Source: Knoxdaviesia capensis
Lineage: Eukaryota > Ascomycota > Sordariomycetes > Microascales > Gondwanamycetaceae
Reading direction: 5' to 3'
Assembly: GCA_001510575.1 (NCBI GenBank)
Contig: LNGK01000004.1
Span: 372,001 to 436,000, forward strand
Length of the DNA: 64,000 bases
How positions within the stretch are numbered: position 1 is the stretch's first letter; each line of letters opens with the position of its first letter. The notes under the pieces were generated by a model. It was not told the DNA's origin. It did no database searches and worked only from the letters and a program-made list of their open reading frames with translations. Of this stretch, positions 34,101 to 45,100 are shown piece after piece. The translations under genes were made by a program, and so were the position numbers.

Positions 34101-36259
34101 CCGCGAGACAGGAGAAGGGGCCCCCGATACCGCACAGAGTCGTGTATTGCGGAGACCGTGGACTGGCGTACAACTATCACCGACACACACAGGTGAGACT
34201 TTCTCCGTCCAGAGCTGCGTAGTGACTCACTCACCTCACACTCAGGTGCCCATCGCGGAGAGCGGTTGGGCTCGGCGCCCCCGTCGATATCACCACCATC
34301 GGGCAGCATCATGGTCATACCGACTGCATCACCACGTCCACCAAGATCCACCTCGACATTCCCCTCCTCCTCTTCCTCCCCTTCCTCCTCTTGACGTGTT
34401 TTGCGATCCAACTGCCACTTCAACAGCGTCACCCTCGACATCACCCGAATCCGTCACTTGTGCTCGACAACTCCCCCCCTTTTCTCGCCTTGTCCACGCG
34501 TCTCCGAATGCCCGAGCATCCTGTCGAGAAGCTCTGTGTCCCAACGCCCGCAGAGCTGTGCACCCAGTTCCCATTTTCGCAAAACTTTCGAATCCTCCCG
34601 CCGGAGATACAGCACCGACGTTGCCTGCCCCGGAACACCCGAGTTACAACGCCCCTGCCCATACCCACTCTCCTCGTGTAGATGGACCATACACCGGATC
34701 TTAGGGTTGAGGGTTGGCCGTCTGTCGTGCTACCTTTCGTTTTGAGAGGGGGACAACACCACCACGTGTGGGCCGGAAAATCGCGGAACCCTTGACACGA
34801 AGCTGGAGATTGCTGTTTTGCTGATTGTTGGAATACCTTCTGGGTGCTTCGGACGAGTGGTGGGTTTCTTTTCCCTGGTGTGCTTGCCTCTATCCGGGTG
34901 CGCCGGAGGTTCTTCCGAGAGCATACATGCTCGGGACAGAACGCTCCACCAGGCGCAGCCTTACCAGGTTCTCAAGAAAATCCAGGGAAAAGAAAAAGGA
35001 ATTCAGTGGTGAGTGATCGCAGAAATTACCAGATTCCGCACATATGGAGTTGGAGATACACCAAGAGAACCGGCGGGCGCACACAGATGGAAGAGTGGTA
35101 CATCCGCTCCATAGTCCCTGAGAATGAAGGAAGCAAGATTTGGTTGCTGCCTTTTTATGAACGCCGGCCGTTCCGCACGTATAATGTTCGCCCCCCGCCC
35201 CGGACTTGGGGGCTTCTTGGGTGCATCTTCGTTGCTTTCTTTCTATATTTAAAGTCGTGCTGGATGCATCTTGTGAGCGGAGGAGCTGGCGAGTGGCTGG
35301 TTTGCTGGTTGACAACGTGTCCCCCTCTTCATCCTTCGAACGCTTTTCTAGAATGGAACGCTGGAAGATCTCCGACTTCCCGGAGATGCTGCTGATGACG
35401 CTAGACGGATGGCATGTGTTGTGTCATGCTCGAGTTTCCTGCAGCGGCAATGAGGCTCTGCCCGGAACGATGCTGGAGATCTGGAGTCTGACGATTTGCT
35501 GCTAGGCCCGGTGTTCCGAGTGTGACCTTCTTGGCTCTTCGCAGCCGACTGTCCCCCATATCACGCAGAGTTGGCATATCTGGGGAAAGCTACCAGATGC
35601 AGTACCACGTATCACGATAACAAAAGTCACGGGCTCCGGATTATAGTAGTTAACACAATAGGATCAGTTCCTAAGGAAAGAAGATCATACGCAAAGCCCA
35701 TAGATACCAAGAAACCAAGAAAAACAAGAGAGAAAGAAATCCATACTTGGATCATCATTCTAAGCATTTAACAAAGAAAAGCAAAAGGAAAAAGTGTTCA
35801 TATAATCATCATAGCTAGGGCGAGCCTAGACCAAAGCCCAAGAGTTGGGGGGGTATTTGTATAGCAAAAAGGAGACGTAACAGGACAAAAAACAGAGCAA
35901 ACTGACAGAATTACTAGAATGAAAAGAAGAGAAGAGTCTGGAGAGAAGAGACAACGAGAAGTGGGATGAATGTGTTTCGCTGTGGCTTTAAGGGAAAATA
36001 GAGAGAGGAAAGAAGTAAGGCAGAGAGAAGACGGGCATAAGAGAGAAGCTCTCCGAGTAAAAAGCAAGGCAATCAGTGAGGTAGTGAGCAAGATGGAAAA
36101 GAAACGTCAGAGTAGGAGAAAAAGGGAAAAGAAAAGGGAGAAGAGGAGAAGCCGTAAGGAGAAAGAAAAAAAGGAGTTGATCCGTACCCTCAAAAACAGA
36201 GGGAAAAGACAACAACCACATTTTTTGTTTCTTCTTCTTCGTCTTCTTCTTCTCTTTGT

Positions 36260-38689
36260 TCATAGGCCCTCCAGGGTAAATTCACCCTTGAACCCCTGGT
36301 TGAGCAGCATCGCGGCAATCGCCCGCCGCAGCCGCGGAAGCTCATCGGAGCTGTATGTGCGCACGGGATTGACGCCGACGGCGATGCAGACGCCGTTCAG
36401 GATCGTGTGCACGCCGCAGTCGTAGCCGTTGGTCTGGCGCGGCGTCTGCAGGCGCACCACCTGCCAGTCGTCGGCCACGAACAGCTCGGCGCCAAGCACC
36501 GCCTCCACCCAGGCCAGGCCGCGAGCGGTCACCGCCGCCGAGCCGCTGCCCAGCGAGTCGACGTGCGAGACGGTGCGCGCCTTGGGCCGCACAACCAGCA
36601 GCGTCCAGTGGCTGTGCTCACAGATCGGCATCAGCACCGTGTGCAGGTCGAGGAAGTTCTCGCGGCTGACACCCTTGCGGCGGAGCGTACGCTCGGTGTT
36701 GGCTACGCCGCGGTCAACCAGGTTCTTGTAGAAAAACGAGCCCATCACAAGGCTGACGCGGTCGCGGCTACGCGGGAAGTTGGTTGCGCCAGCCTGCACG
36801 TTGACGAACTCGTCGAGCCACGCCAGGCTGCCATTGACAGCTTCGTCGTTCAGCCACTCGGTGGCCGGGATCAGGCGCCGGAAGTCTTGCTGATTCATTT
36901 GACCTTCAGGCGTCGCACACGGGAGCAGGCGCTTGGCTGCGCTGTTGGCTCGGGCCGCGCCACGGAGCGCGAATTCGACGTTCTCCGCCCATTCCCGGCT
37001 GAGATCAGGGAACAGCGTGCGGTGGGGTCGGCGAAGGCCTCCCGAGAGTCTCATCTCCTCTTCCTCAAGCTTCCGAAGGCGCTCCTTCTCTTCCAGGAGG
37101 CGCCTAGCCTCTTCCTGGCGGCGAAGATCCTCCCGTCTCTTCGCTCGGCGCGCCTGCACAGGAGTGGAAGCCTTGAGGCCCAGAGATCCAAAGGAATCGT
37201 CATCGTCCGACTCCAGCGTCAGGCCTGACAACTCGACCAGAGGGCCGGGCGACGGAGACTTTCCACCAGCGGCCGGCGTCGGCGATTTCGCCAACTTGAC
37301 TGTCTTGTTGGCGGCAGAAAACTCGAAGCAGTTAAACAGGCTGTTGTCCTGCGCGAGGGGGTCCGGCGATTCGGCGCTATCACTACTGGGTTCCTCCTCA
37401 CCATCAGCACCGCGGGGAGGAAGGAACTTCTCCGAGAAATCCATTGAAGACAGGCGGATGGTTCGAGTGAAAGGAGGGATGCGGGGCACAGGAACCGGGG
37501 CTTGGCGAGCTGTGCCTTGAGCCTTGCTTGCCGACGGAGTGGCGGCCTCGGGCGATCCGGCCTCTTGGCCCTTTGAAGCTCCAACACCCGGCTCCGCAGT
37601 GGCATTTACGTTCGTCGACTCCAAAACAGGCCTGGGAGCTTCGAGAACCCGGGCTCCGTGACCAGAGCCACCCCCCGACCGGAATCCGGCCACAAAGCTG
37701 GCCCACGCCATGACGCGACCAATTGCGCTCGGCGGTGGCTTGGCAGGCTCAACAGGCGCCGGGGCCTCCTTCACAGGCTCGGCCTCTGGCTTCTCGGGGA
37801 ACTCCCCAGGCAGGGAAATTTCCACCTCAACGGGGCTCAGGTTATTCTCGTTGACCGTGACGGGATCCACGACGGAGGGCTGCTGCTCGGTGAGCATTCT
37901 GCCGGTGGGCTTAGAGAAGCTCGGTGGGATGATGTCGCGCAGAAGGGCGTTGAGGTCGGAAACCACCAGTTTCTGGGTGGTGTGGATATCGATCGGCATG
38001 GGAGATTTGAGATACTCGCACATTTGAGGGATGCTCGTGAGGAAGTCGACGGTCGACGAAAGGCCGTCGCGCTCAGCACCGCCAACGTGATGGCGGCTGC
38101 GGGGCGACTTGCATGTGGCCTTTAGGTGGGCGAGGAAGTTGAGGCCGTACACTCCGGGCAGCAGGATGGCAGCTTCGTTAAGCGCACGCGCCAGGATCTG
38201 GCCAGCGACAACAGGATCTCCAAGGTTCGTGTTATTTGCCAGATAGGAGACCGCCAGGTTTCCCAGCAGACTCTGGAGGCGCGGCGAGATCGCGCTGTGA
38301 AGGGCAGGGGAGAGTTGGGGAGGGAGAGATTTGAGGTGGGCAATGAAGATGTCGATGCGATCGGAGAGCTCTCGAGCGGCGGTGTTGTCGATCCAAGCGA
38401 GTTCGGGGATCAGGCGCAGGCCCGAGTCGGCGGACGGAGGCGAGATTCTGCGCCGCTTAGGTGTTCCCGAGTCAGGCTGCGGAGTCGAGAGATCATCGTC
38501 CGACATGGCGTCGCTGGGGCGGCGTACGGCGGCCCTTCCTACAGGCGGGAGACGCAGCAAAAGAGCCGGGTATCAGTATAGGCCTCTTCCCGATTGCGGA
38601 GGTTTTCCCCATAGGAGGAACAGCTAGAAAAGGCGACAAAAGAACTCACGGGCGATTTTGAACGGGCTCATCCACTGCATGATGTCCAT
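36260..38689 (-). CDS. ulp1: Ulp1-type SUMO protease (peptidase C48)
   Basis: Cysteine protease that matures SUMO and/or removes it from targets. Two exons on the minus strand: 38689..38650 (13 codons plus 1 nt) and 38538..36260, intron of 111 nt (GTGAGT...TGTAG); 772 aa. The spliced start MDIMQWMSPFKIA was preferred because the donor is strong and the frame joins exactly; an in-frame ATG at 38506 (MSDDDLST) would give a shorter form. The N-terminal two-thirds is mostly Pro/Ser-rich with helical parts and a charged coiled-coil stretch (RRQEEARRLLEEKERLRKLE). The C48 domain begins near LIPATEWLNDEAVNGSL. The catalytic set is visible: H657 (HSHWTLLVV), D674 (HVDSL), Q715 and C721 (QTNGYDCGVH). 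Ulp1 rather than Ulp2 is likely from the C-terminal domain position. Confidence 0.9.
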
Positions 38690-39972
38690 GGAACGGAGCT
38701 CATCGAGCGGCAGAAGCCGAAAAAGGGGGGGCGTTGGTCGGGTCCCGTCCCCGGGGGACGATGAGGCGCAGGTTGCGGGCGACACCGAGAGGCCGGCTCA
38801 GATTCCGGGGGAAAAAAGTTGACAGAGGCCCGGAGCTGCGCCGGATCTGATCTGCGCCTGAACAAGGGTTGGAGCTGTCAGACTTGCAGGAGACAAGAAA
38901 TTGGAGGAGGAAAGAAGGTTGGAACAGGATAAAGTTGAGATGAAAGGATGAAGAAGGGAAAAAAACAAAAAAAAAGTGAAAAAAAAAAACCGTGGATCGT
39001 TTGTTGCGGTTTGTATCTGTTTTGATGTTGAAGATGAATGTGGGTGGGTGTGGAAAATGTAAAGGCGCAGATTAAAACCAATTTACTGACCTGAACCAAA
39101 GAAAAAGAAGGGACCAACCCTTAGTCATCAGAGGGGTGGTGATTAATAGGGTTAAACCCAGGCTGATTTTCTGGCCTCACTTCCTCTCACTTCACTGAGA
39201 TATAACTTCAGGAAACAACTCTCGAGCTATATCTTTCTTTAAAGTTGAAAGTTTAATTTTGCCGTTTCAGAAGTATAGTTTCACACATACATAGCACACA
39301 CAGAGAATTTGAAAAAGGAAAACTGCCAATTGGAGCAAGAAAAGTTTAAAAGACAATGTGAGGCATTGGAAACATGGACCGACAAACAGCTAGAATGACA
39401 TGATGGAGAAACAAACCAAAAAAAAGGATACCAAATAATAAATAACACGAGGAAAAAATTACATCCAGACAGCATTACCGGGCCCGGACATTTGAAATTA
39501 CGCGCTTAGTCTTTTGAATGCGTGCGATCTAATCGTGCTTCTTCTTCACTTCTCCCCTATTTCATCTCCGACTCTGGGATATATCCGTGTGCCATGTGGG
39601 ATTGGACGTGACATTGTCAGTACAGCAAGTGTGGAAGAGCTGTGGGCGTAGAGGCCTGGGTATCAGTAGTGGACATGTACGGGTACATGTCTATGGATGG
39701 AGACATGCATTCATGTGGGATGTAGAGGAATGGGGTTTAGAGTGATGGTGAGGAGAGATGAAGGGAGACGGACGAAGTTAAAGCGAACCCCGACGCTCCA
39801 GACTTCTCAAAAAATTGGGCTTCTCACGGACTCTTGTGGTACTGTTCCGGTATTTGGCTTCCGGCTCCGGGGGGGCCAAGGACGTCCTGACAGAGCCGTG
39901 GAACGGAGACCACTTGTCAGTTTACCAGCAAAGAAGACCCGAGTGACAAATTCTCTTTGCCAGCCGGCGCCA
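38690..39972 (-). other. Region upstream of the SUMO protease and downstream of the monooxygenase
   Basis: 1.28 kb without a gene between two genes on the same strand. The part next to ulp1 (38,880-39,120) is purine-rich on the plus strand, so pyrimidine-rich in the sense of ulp1, as expected of its leader. Nothing else was recognised. Confidence 0.45.
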
Positions 39973-42189
39973 TCATAGTTGAGCTACCGCATTGCCGGGG
40001 GTCTTGGTAGTGAATGACGCAAAGTAGTCGTTCAGCGCATCGACCGTGCCAGAGCCCTCGACCAGCCGGACAACGACGCCGACGTAGCCGTCGGGACGCA
40101 CCACCACCACGCCGCCGCGGTCCTCATCCAGACCCATCTTGGCGTGGGCGGCAGCGCGGGCGTTGGGCACGCGGCGGTCCCAGCGGTCGTCGGCGTACAC
40201 GTGGGTGCGGTAGCGCGCGAGCAGAGCCGGCACGTCGCGTGAGATCTCGATGCCGCTGCGCACGCTGGCGAACACAGTGCACATGGTGAAGAAGTGGCTG
40301 TGCGGGTTGTGCTCCTCCTTGTACGACACGGAGTCGATGTCGTCGCGGCGGTACAGCGTGTAGAACGAGCGCTTGGCGTTGAGGTTGGAGGCAAAGTCGC
40401 GCAGCGCGGTGCGGGTCATGTCGGGCCGTCCGGCGAACACGAAGATGCGGAACGAGCCATTCAGCGGTACCTCCTGCTCGAGGTGCACCACGTTGGCGTC
40501 GACCACGCGGGTCACGTCGGCGTTGATCAGAATGCGGCCGGTGCGCAGCTTGGTGGTGACCGGGTGGATTAGCGACGAGCGTGCCGAGTGTGTCGGCGAC
40601 CAGTTGAGCGCGTTTGGCTTGTAGGCCACTCCGTAGCCGCTGGTGAACTCGCACGCCTCCTTGAAGGTCTTGATGAACTCGTTCTCTTCTTGGCCAGCGG
40701 TGGTGGGGCCGGCTGAGGCGGCAGCAACGGCGCTGGCATCGGGGGCGGTGCGCTGAGAGAACAGCTTGGCGTACTTATTGTCGAACGAAAGGAGGGTTTG
40801 GGCCACGTCTTTTCGCTCAGGTTCGTAGGTCTCCAGGATAGACCGCTTGGCGAAACCCTTCTCAACCATGTGCAGCTTCCATGCCAGGTTGAGGGCGTCG
40901 AGGAAGGCAGTGTTCATGCCCTGACCAGCTTTAGGCTGTTTGGGAGGCGAAGCTTCGTGTTAACAATCATATGGTACAGATAAAGAGTACTTCTCCTGGG
41001 GTTGGAGCGGGCAGTTTGACTTACACTGTGGGTGTGGCAAGCATCACCGCCCAGGAACACGCGGTGGTCCAGGGTGTACTTGTCGGAGATTCCCTGGCCA
41101 ATGGGGTACACCGAGTACCACTCAACAGTCTCCCACTCAATCGAATATGGTTGGAGAATGCGCTTGGCCGAGGCCTGTACCTCTTCAATGGTGGCGGATT
41201 TGCGCGGGTGGAAGTCCGGGTCGGTCGACGAGGCAATCTGAATGTACAGACGGACCATGTTGTCTTCACGGGGAATAACCATGATGGAACCGTGCTCAGA
41301 GTGGATGGTGCATTTCATCTATATTTGGGGGTTGATTGTCAGCTCTTGACCTGTAACTTCTGGACACAGAACTGTCTTAGAGAGAGAAATAAACTTACGC
41401 GGATATCTGGGAAATCGGTCTTGATGACACCGTCCATAACACCCCAGACGTGTGAGATGGGATCCTTGTGCGTGATTCCGATATTCAGCTGCTCGCGGAT
41501 GAACGAGCGCGCACCCTCGCCACCGAATAGGTACTTGGCACGGACATTCTCCTTGACTCCGGTGTCGACATGGGCCAGGTTGACCTCGACCGGGTACTCG
41601 GCGTTGGCGGCAGCATCGGTCTTGAAGCCGGTGATGGTCCACGGCCGTTGGATGGTGACGCCATTCTTGGCCAGATCGTTGATGAAGATGGTCTCGATAC
41701 GGCCTTGGTGCACGAGAGTGGTGAACGGGTATCTGGCGTCAATAAAGTTGGGGCAGCTGGCCCAGGTTCCCGTGCGCACAATGCCGGGGCCCGACTTAGG
41801 AGGGTCCCAGAAGGCAACTTCGTAGACGCGGGCGGGCTTGTAGGCCATCAGATCGGATTTGAGGCCCATGTTGCGCAACAGGTCGAGAGACCGAGGCTGG
41901 ATTCCATCTGCGCGTCCAGTGGGCGTAGGCTGGGGCCGGTTGTCAATGTGCTTGATCTTGTAACCCCAGCGAGCAAGGCACGTCGACAGCATCAGACCCA
42001 CAGGTCCAGCTCCAACAATAACTGCAAAGCAGCAAAAGAAGTAGAGAGAAAAAGTATTAGTATAAGGTAGGTGTATCACAGGTGTACACGCACTTAGACA
42101 GGTCTCGGAGGGGAAACTAGTCGAAGTCTAGAAAGCGCGACATGGCCGCGCAAGACACCACCCATCTTACCTATATCGTAGTACTCCAT
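39973..42189 (-). CDS. Phenol 2-monooxygenase-like FAD hydroxylase
   Basis: Flavin- and NADPH-dependent aromatic hydroxylase of the phenol hydroxylase / 3-hydroxybenzoate 4-hydroxylase group, probably in aromatic catabolism. Four exons on the minus strand: 42189..42171, 42021..41399, 41318..41025, 40935..39973; all introns GT-AG; 632 aa. Exon 1 is only 19 nt and encodes MEYYDI. The FAD-binding GXGXXG is at residues 10-15 (VIVGAGPVGL), with PTGRADGIQPRSLDLL after it. The GD motif is GGDACHTHS (305-306), followed by PKAGQGMNTAFLDALNLAWKL. The C-terminal third is the thioredoxin-like dimerisation domain (GSFRIFVFAGRP, VVVVRPDGYVGVVV), typical of phenol hydroxylases. Substrate cannot be read from sequence. 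Confidence 0.9.
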
Positions 42190-45100
42190 TTCAAATCAGG
42201 TACCCCGTAGATAAGGAGGGCTGATTTATATTGAGAGGGAAGAAGAAAAAGAAAGGAAAGCGAGACTCTTGGCCTCAAACACAACCGGAGAATCGACTTT
42301 GACGAACACAGACGAATCGACAACGCAGGCGTGTAAGTTAACGGGGATATAATATATATACAAGGAGGTAGGGAAAGAAGAAAGATGAAACAAACGCTCC
42401 AAAGCAAGATATGCGAATGGAAGGCGTGAAGAGATCAGAGGAAGAAATTGTAAGAAGCTGATATACGGCCGAGAACTGAAGAGAGCTGGAGAAGATTATA
42501 TCGATATAAACGATATAATGATACCGAGTAGGACCAGAGGAATTTGCTGGCGGCTGAATATAAGGCGAAATGGAGAAGCAACCAAAGCAGGCTAGAAAGA
42601 GCCGGATGAAGGTGAAGAGTAGATATAGAAGATAGAAGGATGCAAGGAATGTTCGACTTGTCAAGTCAGACGGTTCAGAGAGCAAGAGCAAGAGCAAGAA
42701 AGGAAGTGGGAGGAGGAGGGTCTGAATATATATAAACTCTAAATATCCGCAGATCGGGGAATTTGGAGAGGGAAACCGACAGGCAGAATTAAAAGACGGG
42801 AACTATTCTCGGGGGCACAGCAAACGCCGAAAGAGAGACTATGGGGATGAGGCTCTAGCACAGAAAGGCAAAGGCGAGAAGCGAGCCGGAAGAGAAGCCG
42901 GGGCAGGGACAAGAAAGATGTGAAGAGACAACGAACACAGCGAGAAAGAGAGCGGACCCAACTGGCCGGCCAATGAAGACGGGAAAGATGGCGATCAGCA
43001 GGTACGTGGGGAAATCTCGGACTCTGGGAGGGAACAACGGGAGTGAAGAAGAAGCGTGGAGAACACGAAAGGAAGAGAGGAACGGGACAGGAACATGGGA
43101 TGACGGGATTATCGAACCATGCAAAAGAGAACGGAGGGTGATGACAACGGCCAGGGAGTACTGGAAAGGAAGAGGACGAGGGAAAGACCAGAGTGGGAAG
43201 TCAGATAGTCTATTCTATCCGTAAGCCGTATCCGTTGTTACGGATATTATCATTGGCATTAATAGAGCTCATTGTCTATGACGAGCAGCTTGGAGTGTAG
43301 TGACCGGGGGGGATGAGGATGCTGTGGCTTTTTTGACTTGGTAGCCAGGGCCCGAGGAGCAAAGAAAGCCACCAGAGTGATAGGCAGAGTGACAGAGGAG
43401 GGATGATGATACAGTGGACCGTATGATACAAGGAGATACCACACAGTGAATGGAACGGCATGCAATTCGGCAAGGCGAGAAAGAGCACGGAAGCAGAGTT
43501 CGGGGGGCAGTTGTGGAGAGACGAGAGAACCAAGCATCCATGTCTCCCAGCCGAGGAGAGACTTACAGAGTAAAACAGCTTGGCTCGCTCTTCTCTAGGC
43601 TCTTGGTGCCTCATATTCCCGCAACTATCGCCCATTTTTTTTTCATGGGGGGTCCGTTTGTACTGTAAAGGCGAGAGGGACACCATAAACCTGGAGAAGA
43701 ATGGTGAGACGGCGTGGGGATGCGGTAGAACAAGGTTGAAATAATAATAATAATAATAGTAATAAATTTGGAAAAATAGAAATTAAAAGGTTGTCTCCGA
43801 TTTAATTTTCGTTTAGCTCGAGGCAAAACCACCAACTTTTCTAGACGGACTCGTACTATTCCAAGCCAGCCTAGGAACGGATCTTAGAGACGGGAAGTGT
43901 GTTTGGAAGGCAAAATACCAGTCTTATTGGAACCCAGATATGTGGTACAGGCAGCTGGTCCGGAGAGACAGAGCACAAGGAACGGGGCAAGGAAATAGGA
44001 GATAACACTTTTGCGCGAGCGGGAAAACATACACACTTACACAGCTTCTCTGTGACCTTGTGGTAGGCCGGTGGTAAGAAAGATAAAACGGACCGCGTGC
44101 ATTACTGCCACAGTCGCTGTTGGAGAGAGCATCAGTTGTTAGTTACCACTTTTCCTTACCTTGAACTTGCTCGAACTCTGAACTTAACGGCTCCGTTGCA
44201 GAGACGTGCAGTCTGCGCATGAGCAAGTGGGGAGGCTGCTCCATTGATAATCAAAGGCTGGCCGGCTTTCTCTGGCTGGCTGTTGGAGACGGATTCTGTT
44301 GTTGTGAAGGCCATGCCGACCTCTAGCTGAGTGTGTGGGTGTGACTGGGGTTGGCCTGTCACTGCCTCCACTTCTCCACTCCATTTGGCCAGGGCCAAGA
44401 GGAGACGATCCAGGGAACTGAAAGAAAACGATGGGGGAACTGTGTGTACGAACACACCACCTATCCATACAGCACAGCCCAGTCTACACTGCATGTGTCT
44501 ATCCACTGGGATGGGTATTTGTGTTCTCCTGAGTTGGACGGCTGGGTCAGATGCCCTCCGTTATGCAGTACCGTTTCGCTCATCCGTGCCTATATTCCGG
44601 GGGGGCTGTGATGAACAGAGCAGAACTAGAACCGGTTTAGTTTGCGGTTAGAGACCGGCCGGATATTTTAGTCTGCTTAGTGTGTGTTCCTCGTGGGTGG
44701 AAAATGCGTCTGCTTGGCTGTCGTTCACATATACCGTGATAGACCTCCGGCTTGGACAAAACGAGGGGGAAGCGGTGACCCTGGGCAAGAGACAAAAACC
44801 AAGAATGCGGATTTGGAGGCATTAGGGGTTGGTTGCATGGATCTGGATTTCCCGATGAGCGAATGATTAGGCCAACGATTCCTCAGACAGGCAGAACCTA
44901 GGGAACTCTACTGTATTGTATGTTGTAGCAGAGCCGGTTTCTTCTGTGTTGGGTAAAATTTATGATCCGTCCGAGGGGAAGCAGAGCTTGGAGATGCGAA
45001 GGTGGGGACTTCCCCAAGCAGAAATTCGGAGAATCGAGGCGGTTGGAAGACATTTGGATGAAGTAAGTCTTGACAATATCAGCTGGGCCAACTCGTAGAT

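Larger units (their letters stand above)
19731..35980. other. Gene desert of about 16 kb
   Basis: Between the rgsA leader and the 3' side of the SUMO protease gene I find no ORF with a recognisable domain or intron pattern, no tRNA-like box A/B pair and no transposase or reverse transcriptase motifs. Base composition is balanced, without the AT bias of RIP-mutated repeats. It contains microsatellites, palindromes (24368-24383, 29118-29135), a hairpin (30625-30663) and two pyrimidine-rich tracts with short ORFs. The ORFs over 200 codons at 20181-20852, 30717-31634 and 31450-32184 are low-complexity or unlike any protein I know. Confidence 0.6.

Noticed and set aside
33884..34444. 186-codon minus-strand ORF, Glu/Ser-rich
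   Set aside because: Low-complexity translation of GAGGAG and TCC tracts, no domain.
44156..44235. GTTCGAGC motif on the minus strand considered as a tRNA box B
   Set aside because: The flanking bases do not form a T stem or acceptor stem and no box A lies upstream.
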